A stretch of 64,000 nucleotides of DNA from PVC group bacterium (GCA_945870225.1 CAMBRF010000003.1:1-64000); one strand, 5' to 3'; counted from the stretch's first letter, positions 44,260-53,593 are shown. A program made the numbers and translations. Notes: generated by a model not told the origin, from the sequence alone.

Positions 44260-44506
44260 GCAACATTCTGCCTTTCTTCTCCGTGTTTCCGTGCCTCCAG
44301 CCGCAGGCGGGTGGTGAATCCTTCACCTTGTCCTCAAGCAGGACGGCGAGAATAACCATGCAGAGGTCACATGCGCCCATTAATTCTTAAACTACGAAAC
44401 ACGCGAAAAGCGCGAAAGAGGCGTTAATTACCGCGGGTGGCCGGCACTTCTTCTTGACGCGATGACGGCACGCCTGTACGGTCTACGGCCAATCGGAACC
44501 TCTTTA

Positions 44507-44583
44507 CGGGGCGTAGCGCAGTCCGGTAGCGCGCCAGCTTTGGGAGCTGAAAGTCGTGGGTTCAAATCCCACCGCCCCGACCA
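44507..44583 (+). tRNA. tRNA-Pro (anticodon TGG)
   Basis: The 77-nt cloverleaf has acceptor CGGGGCG/CGCCCCG, D-arm GCGC...GCGC with AGTCCGGTA, anticodon loop TTTGGGA (TGG), T-arm GTGGG TTCAAAT CCCAC, discriminator A and encoded CCA. The AGCGCAGTCCGGTAGCGC D-arm is typical of bacterial tRNA-Pro. The last anticodon-stem pair (C-A) is imperfect. Confidence 0.93.
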
Positions 44584-44617
44584 TACTTCGCTCGCAGCGC
44601 AGCGGGAGCGAAGTATG
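44582..44617 (+). terminator. Hairpin directly after tRNA-Pro
   Basis: CATACTTCGCTC (44582-44593) and GAGCGAAGTATG (44606-44617) form a perfect 12-bp stem with a 12-base loop. It begins within the CCA end of the tRNA. No T-run follows, so it may be a processing signal or a dispersed repeat rather than a classical terminator. Another short inverted pair (CTACGTAGC / GCTACGTA) lies just downstream. Confidence 0.4.
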
Positions 44618-44711
44618 CCCTACGTAGCACGGCGGCAGCCGGGCGAAGTGGGGCCTGTATGCGGGATCGCGCTGCGAGCTACGTATGGCAAGCCATCCGT
44701 TGGACCAAACC

Positions 44712-44954
44712 ATGCACCATGTCTATCTGCTCAGGAGCCTTGCACATCCTAATCAGACCTACATTGGACTGACCGATGACATGCGGGCACGGCTCAAAAG
44801 CCACAACGAAGGTGCCAACTTCCACACATCCAAGTACCGCCCTTGGGAACTGGTCTGCTGTATCTCCTTCAAGTCCCGGGAGAAGGCTGCGGAGTTCGAA
44901 AAATACCTGAAGATTGGTTCCGGACACGCTTTCGCGCACCGACACCTTTGGTGA
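44712..44954 (+). CDS. GIY-YIG nuclease-superfamily protein
   Basis: This 80-residue single-domain protein begins HHVYLLRSLAHPNQTYIGLTDDMRARLKSHNEG, with the GIY-YIG motif as VYLL...TYIG, the conserved Arg in MRARLKSHN, and a Glu in AAEFEKYLK. Small stand-alone members (YhbQ/UPF0213 type) are of unknown role, possibly nucleases. It lies downstream of tRNA-Pro. The frame is open from 44685, but the ATG at 44712 fits the domain edge. Confidence 0.82.
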   Translation: MHHVYLLRSLAHPNQTYIGLTDDMRARLKSHNEGANFHTSKYRPWELVCCISFKSREKAAEFEKYLKIGSGHAFAHRHLW

Positions 44955-45161
44955 GGCGGTCTGTTTATGCCCCCCTCTAGAGGTGGGTATAAGGGCGCGA
45001 ACGTCACTGTTGAGGATTGGCGAGTGTGCGAGGGGTAGCCAATAGGAATCAAGTGGGAAGATTGCGCCGCATACCATTGAGCAAGTTGATCAGGGGAACA
45101 ATCATTCTTGCCTTGCGATCGGCCCGCTGCAGGACACGGCGCGAAAGACTGCCTCCCTGGC

Positions 45162-46367
45162 TCACTGGCCCGGGGGCAGGGCAACCCGGAAGCCTAAGTA
45201 AACGCCAGGTAAGCTCGGGAGGTCGTTCGCGTGATTGGCAACCCGGCAGGAGTAGGCTTGGTTGACCCAACTGCCGCCGCAAAACACACGGTCCGAGCCG
45301 TTCGTCGCACCTTTCGGATCACTCACCGTCCCAGGATACGCTCCATACCAGTCCAAGCACCATTCATACACGTTACCGTGAATATCATATAGACCCCACG
45401 CATTGGCCAGGTATGACCCAACCTTCGCGGTCGCCACTGACGTATCTCCACCCTGTGTGTATCCAGACCCACCATTGGACGAGTACCGGCCCACCTCAGA
45501 CATACGCGCGTCATCACTCGTGAACCTGGTAAGATTATACCCGGAATTATACGCCGTGGTTGTCCCTGCCCGCCCAGCATACTCCCATTGTGACTCCGTC
45601 GGTAGGTCGAACGCCTTTCCGGTCCGCGCCCGCAATTTGCCCATGAACGAGGCAGCATCGACGTTGCTGTTTGCAGGCCAGTTGGTGCCGGCCCTGCTCC
45701 CGCGGATCATGTCGTAACTCACCTGCTCGACCGGGCGAGTGTCTCGGTAACTGGCGTTGTTGAAGTAACTCGGCCACGTGCCCATGACTCGTTCCCACTG
45801 CTTTTGAGTGACCTCAAACACGCCAATGTAAAAGGGTTGTGTCAGCGTCACCAGATGCTGGGTCTCGTCTTCAATGCGCCCTAGTTCGCCAACCGGCGAG
45901 CCCATCGTAAACGTCCCCGCCGGAATGCGCCGAAACACCATATTTGTGGTCTTGTAGGCATCACTATTTACTCCCGCCTCACCAGGCAAGTCGGCTAACG
46001 ACCTGTAATAGGTGACCGGATATTCCGTGGCATTCGTCCCTCCGGAAAGATCGACTACAAGATAATCTCCAAGCGTCGCAACCACGCGATACCACATCGG
46101 CACGGTGCTGGTCACTATGTTACCCGGGTCGGCAACAATGTTCCCCTGCGCTGTACCCACACCGCCAAATGGACTCCACGGCCCAGCCACCGCAGGCGCC
46201 CACTCCACCTGATAGTTGTAGTTCGTTCCATTATTCAGAGTGTTGAACGTCAATTGGCCGGTGGTATCGAAAGACTTGATCTCAAGATCAGCAGCCTGAA
46301 CCAAACGCCCCGAGAACAGCACACAGCCAACCATCCCCAATATGATCATCCATACTAGCATCTTCAT
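45162..46367 (-). CDS. SUMF1-domain exported protein (paralogue 2)
   Basis: The 401-residue paralogue of the gene at 14497-15549 shares long blocks (MVFRRIPAGTFTMGSP, FYIGVFEVTQKQWERVMGTW, KAFDLPTESQWEYAGRAG, AWGLYDIHGNV). The signal peptide is similar, but the lipobox Cys is replaced: FSGRLVQAA instead of LSGCLTK. This copy is therefore probably cleaved after AQA-like residues and secreted rather than lipid-anchored. About 60 extra residues (TGQLTFNTLNNGTNYNYQV, AVAGPWSPFG) after the signal resemble a small beta domain. The C-terminal half and 3' flank are also similar to paralogue 1. Function unknown. Confidence 0.83.
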   Translation of the reverse strand: MKMLVWMIILGMVGCVLFSGRLVQAADLEIKSFDTTGQLTFNTLNNGTNYNYQVEWAPAVAGPWSPFGGVGTAQGNIVADPGNIVTSTVPMWYRVVATLGDYLVVDLSGGTNATEYPVTYYRSLADLPGEAGVNSDAYKTTNMVFRRIPAGTFTMGSPVGELGRIEDETQHLVTLTQPFYIGVFEVTQKQWERVMGTWPSYFNNASYRDTRPVEQVSYDMIRGSRAGTNWPANSNVDAASFMGKLRARTGKAFDLPTESQWEYAGRAGTTTAYNSGYNLTRFTSDDARMSEVGRYSSNGGSGYTQGGDTSVATAKVGSYLANAWGLYDIHGNVYEWCLDWYGAYPGTVSDPKGATNGSDRVFCGGSWVNQAYSCRVANHANDLPSLPGVYLGFRVALPPGQ

Positions 46368-46397
46368 CGTGTCGCGTCCCTTCGCTTGAAGACCGTG

Positions 46398-46425
46398 AGT
46401 ATAGTCCGCCAAAACACAGAATCAA
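46398..46425 (-). promoter_or_regulatory. Promoter of SUMF1 paralogue 2
   Basis: On the minus strand TTGATT (46425-46420), a 16-bp spacer and TATACT (46403-46398). The flanks GGTGGTGCTTGATTCT and GGCGGACTAT are shared with the promoter at 15580-15608. Confidence 0.6.
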
Positions 46426-46680
46426 GCACCACCCTGCCCCCAGCACCCCTCCTATCCTAGGCTGACAACCCCTTATCCACCCCCTAAGTCATGTCGCCAC
46501 GGGTTCTCACGGGCATCATTTCACAGGTCCATATCAACACCAAGGCACCCCCTGAAACGCCCCTGATCGCCCCTCCACACACGTAATCCATGGTTCCAGC
46601 TGCCGTCACGCCCACTAAGCTGATCACATGAGTTATACACAGAGGCGCCGAAGAGCCACCAAAAGCCACATCCCCTGATG
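46426..46680. other. Intergenic stretch
   Basis: About 255 bp lie between the SUMF1 gene promoter and the 3' end of the large secreted protein gene. I see no gene, RNA or strong hairpin in it. Confidence 0.5.
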
Positions 46681-49281
46681 CTACTCGAACAGGATGACAT
46701 CGTTCAGGCCAAGACGGGTCTCAAAGACAGCGGTGACCGGATACTCCTTCTTGTTGCCGCTCGTGCCCGTCTGCTCTGTCTTGAACGCCAGGCGGCCATG
46801 CTCCAGGGATTGCACACGCTTGCAAGGCCGGGGCAGGCGTAGGCGCACCTTGAGGCTCGGAATATGCTGGTGCGTGAAATTGGCCAGCACCAGCGCGGTG
46901 CCTTGCGAGGCATCGTAGACGCCCGCCTCCACCACCGGTTCGGAAAGTTCCACAAGCCGCGGCACGCTCCGAGCCATGTCGTTGATCAAATCACGCGGTT
47001 TTGAAGGCCATTTCTCCGCCAGTTCGCGCGGGACGAATCGGGCTTCCTTGCCGTAGGCGATTGCCGGACATGCGCCAATATAGAGCGTCTTCCCCTTGCC
47101 ATATACATTTCGGATGATCGCAGGCTGACCATCCCCGAAACGCCCTGCCACCTCGACCCCCTTAACGGGAGCAACCTTAACCTTGAGGCCGATCACTCCC
47201 AGTGAAGAGGCTCCACCAGGGCCGGTCCCCTCCACCTGAATCGTGTCCGTGTAGGACATAGGATTCAAGGCGGCCCGGAGGTGGTAATCGCCAGGCTGGA
47301 CCATTGTCCTTACCTCGGGATTGATCCCGAAAACGCCAGCCAATCCCGGCACCTCCTCGTTGAATTCATTACGGCTGCCTGCCGCGCAGGATCCGTACAA
47401 GTGCCCGCCCTGCTTCACCCAGTTTGCGATGGCCGTCATGGCGGCGGTTCGAACACAGGGGTCGGTGACAAACAACACCGAGTAATCCTTAAGCCGTCCA
47501 GCGAGCACATCCTCTTCGCTCAGGAAGTCCACCAGGTACTGGTCATGAATCAAGGACAAGTAGGTCAGCCGCCTTTCGAGCATGTGGACGTAGCCAAAAG
47601 GCTGCCAGAGGTCGGAGGAAATGCTGTAAAGAACCGCCAAGCGGGTTGAGCGTGTCTTTCCAGGCGCAATGATCTTCTCCGCCCCCGCAAGCTGGCGGGC
47701 CATCTTTACGATGCCGGCGTAGGCCGGGCGCAGATCGGACCAGTAGTTCTCTGTGCAGGTGGCCGTGGGTCCGTAGGACCAGTAGAAGAAATTTCGCGCA
47801 CCCTGACAGAGCGCTGACGAGCTTTTAAGGACCAGATTGGTCTCATCGCTCGGAGTGATCCAGGCGATAATCGGTTGTTCACCACGACTTCCGGAGCGGA
47901 AGAGCGCCGCCTGGAAACCCATCAGTTGGAATCCTTCCCAGGTGAATTCCGGACCATACATATACTGCAACCCCATCCAGTCCTCGATGCCAATCATATC
48001 CACCGCCTTGCGTCGCGCCAGGTCAAACCAGTCGGCCGCCAGGGGTGTGCTGCTCCATGCCGGATTGGGTCCCATCCCCATGCCCAGTCCGGTGCCGCTG
48101 AAATAGGGGTGATCGGCAACCAATGTGGAGCTGAGCGAGCCGGGACCGAAATGGCGATGAAACGCTTCCGTGAGCCATTTAAGGCTTGTGGTCGTTGCTG
48201 CCTGCCGGAATCGTGACGTGTAGTAGAAGATCCTGTTCGCGGCCTTCCTGTCGGCGTTTTGACGTTGGCGCAATACATCCGGGGTCTCAATCGGAACGAC
48301 TTCTGGGAATTCGCTCACGCCAAGATCTTTGGGGATCACGTTTTCATCCTTCAGCCAACGGTGGAACCAGGCAATCCCGTTTGTGCTTTTTCCAATGACC
48401 GGGGCGATGATCTCATCCGAAAAATTCACCGGCATCCCTTCCGCCAGCGGTTCGCTCTTGCGGGATTCCCACAGTCTTCTCATGGCATTGTCGGCGTAAC
48501 GGGGATCGTCCGCAGCCGGCCCGAAAAAGACATTATGGGTCGCCATTGGCTGTCCGAACGGGAATACCTGATGGATTCCAGCCCACTGGCCACCTACGAC
48601 GTTGAAACCCAGCAGCCAAAGGACCTCACTGTCCTTCAAGTTAAGCTCGTGCCGCTGGCCACCCCATAATGAGGTTTGGATAATCAGCTGTCGCGGAGCA
48701 ACCCGCTTGCCGCCGCTAGCCTCGCGGGCCCACGCCAACCTGCGCTCCGTCATCTGGGCAGCCGTTTCCAGTGACTCCGCATCGGCCTTGGGGTCTGGCG
48801 ATACGAGAAACCCGGTGAGGGAGCCGGCATAGGATTCCTCGAAGCGCTTGACCACGGCCTTGTCGTCGGAGGCGGTGGCGATCTCTATCGTCACCCGGCG
48901 GCGTTCAGCGGGCGGAGTGGCGACGAAATTCGCGGTGATATACGGGAACTCGGCCACGCCCCCCGCACGGTTCATCCGGCCGTGAAACGAGGCACCCGCA
49001 TACTGGCTTACATTAAACCAGGGGGTGGCTTGGCCAGCCGCGATCGGTCCGGACTCCGGCCATTTCCTGGCGGGCAAATACCAGAGTGGGTCCGACTTGT
49101 GAAGCGTCCCCCCGTAAACAACCTGATACGTTCCGGTACTGGGCTCCAGCATGGTCACGCGCACAAAGACATCAGCGACCAGGGAAATAGGAAAGCACGC
49201 CAGTATAAGGATCAGGAGGGGATGGCGGAATAGCGTTGTCGCGTACGGCATCCGTCCGCGTTTGTCGTTGATTCTATTCAT
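46681..49281 (-). CDS. Large secreted protein, putative glycoside hydrolase
   Basis: The 866-residue protein has an N-terminal signal segment (TLFRHPLLILILACFPISLVADV). The middle (about 190-560) shows barrel-like features with aromatic and acidic clusters (LWLLGFNVVGGQWAG, MIGIEDWMGLQYMYGPEFTWEGF, FYWSYGPTATCTENYW). A segment around 600-720 (RLAVLYSISSDLWQPFGYV, YSVLFVTDPCVRTAAMTAI, GHLYGSCAAGSRNEF) resembles the GATase-like trimerisation domain of GH42-type beta-galactosidases. A beta-sandwich lies at the C-terminus. A glycosidase role is an inference from this arrangement. Confidence 0.6.
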   Translation of the reverse strand: MNRINDKRGRMPYATTLFRHPLLILILACFPISLVADVFVRVTMLEPSTGTYQVVYGGTLHKSDPLWYLPARKWPESGPIAAGQATPWFNVSQYAGASFHGRMNRAGGVAEFPYITANFVATPPAERRRVTIEIATASDDKAVVKRFEESYAGSLTGFLVSPDPKADAESLETAAQMTERRLAWAREASGGKRVAPRQLIIQTSLWGGQRHELNLKDSEVLWLLGFNVVGGQWAGIHQVFPFGQPMATHNVFFGPAADDPRYADNAMRRLWESRKSEPLAEGMPVNFSDEIIAPVIGKSTNGIAWFHRWLKDENVIPKDLGVSEFPEVVPIETPDVLRQRQNADRKAANRIFYYTSRFRQAATTTSLKWLTEAFHRHFGPGSLSSTLVADHPYFSGTGLGMGMGPNPAWSSTPLAADWFDLARRKAVDMIGIEDWMGLQYMYGPEFTWEGFQLMGFQAALFRSGSRGEQPIIAWITPSDETNLVLKSSSALCQGARNFFYWSYGPTATCTENYWSDLRPAYAGIVKMARQLAGAEKIIAPGKTRSTRLAVLYSISSDLWQPFGYVHMLERRLTYLSLIHDQYLVDFLSEEDVLAGRLKDYSVLFVTDPCVRTAAMTAIANWVKQGGHLYGSCAAGSRNEFNEEVPGLAGVFGINPEVRTMVQPGDYHLRAALNPMSYTDTIQVEGTGPGGASSLGVIGLKVKVAPVKGVEVAGRFGDGQPAIIRNVYGKGKTLYIGACPAIAYGKEARFVPRELAEKWPSKPRDLINDMARSVPRLVELSEPVVEAGVYDASQGTALVLANFTHQHIPSLKVRLRLPRPCKRVQSLEHGRLAFKTEQTGTSGNKKEYPVTAVFETRLGLNDVILFE

Positions 49282-49413
49282 GGTTATCGTCCTGTGCGAG
49301 CATCAACCATGGACTCGATAAAGGCGATGTCTTTGAGGTTGCAAAGCTTTTGTTCTTTGCGACTAACTCAAAAGATAATCATTAGCTGGCGTCGAAAACA
49401 TCGCCACCTGACC

Positions 49414-51225
49414 TTATTCCGCTTCCTCTTCAGAATCGTCTGCTGGCATGTCTCCCTGATGGGCACCGGCGTGAGGACGCCGTGAGGACGAGGATCGTTG
49501 CGGCGTCAGAAGCGCTGGCAATATATTTCCGAGCATGGGCAGAACGGCTTTCAAGCCCTCTATTTCATCGAGCATAATGCGATCGGTTAAGAGCAAGTTG
49601 TCGCCGTTGATCGTAACATACCCGGCCATGCCGCCCGTCCTGTCGGGAATGGCGGCCAACTGGGCGGGATCCACGCCGGGCACAAGGGCCATCCCCTTCT
49701 TGGCAAGCTTCACCAGTGACACCGCATAAACGCAAGCCGGAGTCCCCTTCACCTGCGGGAACACCCTTGCGAACGAAGGGGCGCTTGTCACAGGAACGGC
49801 GTCCGATACGCTTAACCGGTCGATCGCGGCGTTCATGAGATCAGGATGGCCCAGCGCGTAGATCATATTGTTTCCGACAAAGGCTGACTCCCATTTCATC
49901 CGGCTCATCAGATTGGAGACAGCCTGCAACGGCATGTTGGAGACGGCATTCACGGCATACGAGTACGACTGGATCTTAACGCCCCTAAAGGCCCGCTCGG
50001 AACCCATCCGAATCTCAATCCCCTGCGCCTTGGCAGCGGCAGTGGAGTTATAGTTCGACATCATCTTGTCGATCGTCTGCTTCATCCTGACCGGATCGGT
50101 CACGGCCACGTATTCCACGACGCCAAGTTTTCCGTCTGCTCCGGAGACAACGGCTACCGCGATATCGCTGGCATAAAGGCCCTTCATGTCCGTCATCATC
50201 TGGCGAAAAACCGAGCCCATGTCACCCCCCTGGGGCCCCATGGCGGCACCTATCTTGTCAATCATCGCCATGTACGGTTCCCCGAACACAGCCATCGACT
50301 TGTCCAATCCGGACCCGACCCAGAAACACAGCGCATCGGGGGGCGGCAGGGCCATGTACCGTGCGGAGGGCGGGACATCCCCGGCAACCAGTTTCGAGAT
50401 CACAGTACCATCCTTCGGATCGAGACGGCTGAGGATGTTAACCGATTCAGGGGTCACACTCAGCGAGAAGGAATATCCATGGATATCGCCGATCAGCTTC
50501 ATAAACAGGTCCATCTCGGCCTTGAGGATCTGCCCTGGATCCGGTTGCCCCGGGTTCACCGCGCCGACTTGGCCCATTCGGGCGCTGGCCAGTTCCGACA
50601 TCGCCTGCACATACGGCGCCAATACCTGAACATCCACGCCACCGCGAAGGGTGCCCGTGAGTTTCATGAACAGCGCGGATTCCCCCTTCTGGCGCTCCAC
50701 CAGGTCAACCGTACCCCGAACAGCCTCCAGATTGCTGCCCGCAATGATCCTGTCGGCTCCGAATCCCACGAACATCTTGCGTTCGCGCCCCCCGTGCCCC
50801 GTCCGCCCCGAGCTGAACTCGTAAAGCGAACCGACCATGTTGGTAGCGGGAAACGTCCGGGTCATCGCCGCAAGGCAATCCATTTTGTTGCTCAAGGCTG
50901 AAAACACAAAGGCGACCCCGGGTCCCTCAACCGGTCCGGCGACCGTATTGGATCGGACGCTCTCCACCGGGGGCAGAAAAATATACAAGTCGATCGGCCT
51001 GGTCATATCCACACCGGCCAGTGCGGGATTGCCGAGCATGGCGCCAAACCCGGTGGTCAGCATCATTTTGGCGTTTGATTCAGGCAAGGCCTTCAGCATG
51101 ACCATTTCACTGGCCATCTGGTCCAGACTCGCGATCTGGATGGTGGCCACCGGTTTCCCGGCCCCGAGCGCCAGACTGCACAAGCCCACCACCGCCGCCA
51201 TCAATCCACCTGTTGTTTTATTCAT
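49414..51225 (-). CDS. Hypothetical exported protein
   Basis: The 603-residue protein has a signal peptide (GGLMAAVVGLCSLALGAGKPV). The rest has a repeated alpha/beta pattern: PIDLYIFLPPVESV, GVAFVFSALSNKMDCLAAMT, MFVGFGADRIIAGSNLEAV, YMALPPPDALCFWVGSGLDKS, GMAGYVTINGDNLLLTDRIM. A C-terminal tail is rich in Ser/Arg/His and Glu (RSSSSRRPHAGAHQGD). The pattern resembles DUF3352-like exported proteins, but I do not recognise it confidently. It sits 33 bp after the purine permease stop on the same strand and may share its transcript. Confidence 0.55.
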   Translation of the reverse strand: MNKTTGGLMAAVVGLCSLALGAGKPVATIQIASLDQMASEMVMLKALPESNAKMMLTTGFGAMLGNPALAGVDMTRPIDLYIFLPPVESVRSNTVAGPVEGPGVAFVFSALSNKMDCLAAMTRTFPATNMVGSLYEFSSGRTGHGGRERKMFVGFGADRIIAGSNLEAVRGTVDLVERQKGESALFMKLTGTLRGGVDVQVLAPYVQAMSELASARMGQVGAVNPGQPDPGQILKAEMDLFMKLIGDIHGYSFSLSVTPESVNILSRLDPKDGTVISKLVAGDVPPSARYMALPPPDALCFWVGSGLDKSMAVFGEPYMAMIDKIGAAMGPQGGDMGSVFRQMMTDMKGLYASDIAVAVVSGADGKLGVVEYVAVTDPVRMKQTIDKMMSNYNSTAAAKAQGIEIRMGSERAFRGVKIQSYSYAVNAVSNMPLQAVSNLMSRMKWESAFVGNNMIYALGHPDLMNAAIDRLSVSDAVPVTSAPSFARVFPQVKGTPACVYAVSLVKLAKKGMALVPGVDPAQLAAIPDRTGGMAGYVTINGDNLLLTDRIMLDEIEGLKAVLPMLGNILPALLTPQRSSSSRRPHAGAHQGDMPADDSEEEAE

Positions 51226-51258
51226 GTTTTTCGTTTCCTTTACAGCTCCGGATCGCCT

Positions 51259-52674
51259 CTATTTCACCATCGCCCGCATGACAAAGTATCCCATGAGGGC
51301 CACCGCAATCACGTACATGGCCGGCGAGACTTCCCGCCCGCGACCGGCAAGCAGCTTGATGAACGGGTACGCCAGAAAGCCCAACGCCAGGCCATCCGAG
51401 ATGGAATAGCACAGGGGAATTCCTATCATAATAAGAAAGGCCGGCGCCAGCTCACTGAAATCGCTCCAGTCGATCTTGCTCACATTGCGGACCATCATGG
51501 CTCCCACCACGACCAGCGCCGGCGAGGTGATCGGACTGTAACTACCCACCATCGCGATCAGCGGCGCAAAGAAAAGCGCCAGCAGAAAACAGCCCGAAGT
51601 CGTAAGCGCCGTGAGACCGGTCCGCCCGCCAGCCTCCACGCCAGCCGCACTCTCGATAAAGCTTGTTACCGTGCTCGTCCCGAACACCGCCCCCACCAGC
51701 GTCCCCGTCTGGTCCGCCAGCATCGCCTGCCGGGCGCGCGGCAGCTTGTTGTCCTTGATGAACCCTGCCTGCTCTCCCACCCCAACCAGCGTACCCACCG
51801 TGTCGAAAACATCCATAAACAGGAAGACCAGGATGAACGGCCACATGACGACGTGGGCGGCATGCACGAGGTCCATCTGGAATAACGTGGGCCCCAGTGA
51901 CGGAGGCAGGGAGACAATCTCGCCGGACAAGGCAAACCTCGTCATCAACTTCGACTCCGCCACCACCCCGATACCCGCCAAGGCCGGCACATGGGGCAGC
52001 ACGAGGCGCGCGAGTACGGCCAGCAGGGTCGTCGCCAGCATCCCCCACAGAATGGCCCCCCGCACATGGCGCGCCAGCAGGGCCAGCGTGATGATCAGCC
52101 CCACTCCGAATAGAACGATGTCTGGCGAGGCGAATTGCGTGTTCAGGGTAACCAGCGTGCCGGGCGATTTGACGATGAAGCCAGCGTTCTGAAGGCCGAT
52201 AAAGGCGATAAAAATCCCAATGCCCGCCGCAATGCCGTTCTTGAGACTGGGGCTGAGCGCATCAAAGATCTTTTCACGAATGCCCAGGGCGTAGAGGATA
52301 AAGAACAGGACCCCGGAGATGAACACCACGCCCAGCGCCACGCGCCACGGCTGGGGGAACCCGGCAGCAGTGGCGGCCCCGATCACCGTGAAAACAAAAA
52401 AGAAATTCTCACCCATGCCGGGCGCCAGCGCGATGGGGTACCGGGCATAAAGACCCATGACCGCCGTGGCCAGCGCAGCCGAGAGGCAGGTGGCGACCGT
52501 CACCGCCCCGATATCCATGCCGGTTGACATCCCAAACATCTGGCCCGACAGCACGGCCGGTTGCACGAAAATGATGTAGGCCATGGTCAGGAAAGTGGTG
52601 ATTCCCGCCAACACCTCAATCCGTACGGTCGTCCCATTCTCGCGCAGCCTGAAATACCGGTTCATCCAACCCAT
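51259..52674 (-). CDS. NCS2-family purine (guanine/hypoxanthine) permease
   Basis: This 471-residue transporter of the AzgA/PbuG group begins WMNRYFRLRENGTTVRIEVLAGITTFLTMAYIIFVQP, the family signature. It has about 12 membrane helices, ALAPGMGENFFF, and TVTSFIESAAGVEAGGRTGLTAL, the substrate-binding region. The ATG at 52674 has GAGGAGG 6 nt upstream; an ATG at 52689 lies upstream of that site and is less likely. It imports guanine, hypoxanthine or adenine by proton symport, by family. Confidence 0.9.
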   Translation of the reverse strand: MGWMNRYFRLRENGTTVRIEVLAGITTFLTMAYIIFVQPAVLSGQMFGMSTGMDIGAVTVATCLSAALATAVMGLYARYPIALAPGMGENFFFVFTVIGAATAAGFPQPWRVALGVVFISGVLFFILYALGIREKIFDALSPSLKNGIAAGIGIFIAFIGLQNAGFIVKSPGTLVTLNTQFASPDIVLFGVGLIITLALLARHVRGAILWGMLATTLLAVLARLVLPHVPALAGIGVVAESKLMTRFALSGEIVSLPPSLGPTLFQMDLVHAAHVVMWPFILVFLFMDVFDTVGTLVGVGEQAGFIKDNKLPRARQAMLADQTGTLVGAVFGTSTVTSFIESAAGVEAGGRTGLTALTTSGCFLLALFFAPLIAMVGSYSPITSPALVVVGAMMVRNVSKIDWSDFSELAPAFLIMIGIPLCYSISDGLALGFLAYPFIKLLAGRGREVSPAMYVIAVALMGYFVMRAMVK

Positions 52675-52717
52675 CAAAAACCTCCTCATTACTCTTGATT
52701 ACAGCATGCCGCAGCGG

Positions 52718-53464
52718 TTAGCCCTGCGGCGTATCGACTTCAAAGTCACAGATCAGCGGCAGGTGATCGGAATGGAGCACCTTGGGCATCTCAAACCGGG
52801 TAATGCGAATCCCTGGACTGTATAGAATCAGATCCAACTCGGCCTTCGGGGCCCAACTGGGATAGGTAGGCCAATCGTCAACGTTGGCACTCTTCAGTCC
52901 TGTGGCGGCGAGGAACAATTCCATCTCAGGATCACCCCAGAAGACATTGAAGTCGCCGGCAATCAAATACGGTTTCTTCACGTCCTTGACCAATGTGTAG
53001 AGATCACTCAACTGGCGCTGCCGATGCCGGAACTTGATGGAAAGGTGCACCAGGAAAACGGTCACCTTCTCAAGATCAAGCTGAATGACCAGTCGTTTCA
53101 CGCCGTGGTCGAAATACAGGAATTTCTCCTGCTGCACCACATCGCTGGTCAGGAACGCATTCATCTGTTTGTTCACCACCGGCAGGAACCGTACCCAGGA
53201 TTTGTCCCCATACTTGGATTCGAAGGTATGGTAGTGCCCCAATGCCCCGGCGATGTACCCGGCCTGATTGACGCAACCGGAACGAAACGATCCCCCATCC
53301 ACCTCAACCAGGCCCACGACATCGGGATTAACCGACCGGACAAATTCCGTTACCTCGGCCAGCACGCGATGGGTGCTTTTAAGATAGCCGCTGCACGGGA
53401 ACGGAAAATGAAACCGTCGCCCGATCCCGGTACAGTAACGCACGTTGTAAAGGAGGAACCTCAT
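52718..53464 (-). CDS. Endonuclease/exonuclease/phosphatase-family hydrolase
   Basis: The 248-residue metal-dependent hydrolase of the EEP fold shows LLYNVRYCTG (Asn), PDVVGLVEVDGGSFRSG (Glu ligand), AGDFNVFWGDPE (GDFN) and the terminal HSDHLPLICDFEV (SDH catalytic His). No signal peptide is seen. Substrates across the family range from DNA to sphingolipids and inositol phosphates, and the sequence does not decide. It starts 43 bp upstream of the permease and reads toward it. Confidence 0.85.
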   Translation of the reverse strand: MRFLLYNVRYCTGIGRRFHFPFPCSGYLKSTHRVLAEVTEFVRSVNPDVVGLVEVDGGSFRSGCVNQAGYIAGALGHYHTFESKYGDKSWVRFLPVVNKQMNAFLTSDVVQQEKFLYFDHGVKRLVIQLDLEKVTVFLVHLSIKFRHRQRQLSDLYTLVKDVKKPYLIAGDFNVFWGDPEMELFLAATGLKSANVDDWPTYPSWAPKAELDLILYSPGIRITRFEMPKVLHSDHLPLICDFEVDTPQG

Positions 53465-53593
53465 ACAGGCTCAGTTATAAGCCAAATTCACGCCCTGAAC
53501 AATCCGCAATAACGAGTCGACCCTTTCTGCTCGATATCTTTGGGCTGATCGGCTAAGAACGCTCAGTATTCTATTTATAGGAGTCCTCTCCCC

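Larger units (their letters stand above)
43849..44330. repeat. Nested inverted-repeat region in a gene-free stretch
   Basis: No convincing gene lies between 43743 and the tRNA at 44507. The stretch holds paired inverted copies. GGAGGCACGGAAACACGGAGAA near 43855 recurs inverted near 44277-44299. A 32-bp unit with CCCGCC/GGCGGG ends occurs at 43924-43955 and, inverted with two mismatches, at 44209-44240. A GCACATTTCAGGTGC / GCACCTGAAATGTGC pair lies at 44192-44206 and 44245-44259. A MITE-like element sits in the middle. Similar sequences are typical of dispersed, non-coding repeats. Confidence 0.65.

Noticed and set aside
43849..44330. CRISPR array
   Set aside because: The repeats are inverted and few and have no regular spacing or spacers, and no cas gene is present in the window.
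43821..44380. Several short frames across the inverted-repeat region
   Set aside because: They are translations of repeats, on both strands, and lack start signals.
46484..46669. 61-codon minus-strand frame
   Set aside because: It has no ribosome-binding site or recognisable domain and lies in a short intergenic stretch next to the convincing secreted-protein gene.
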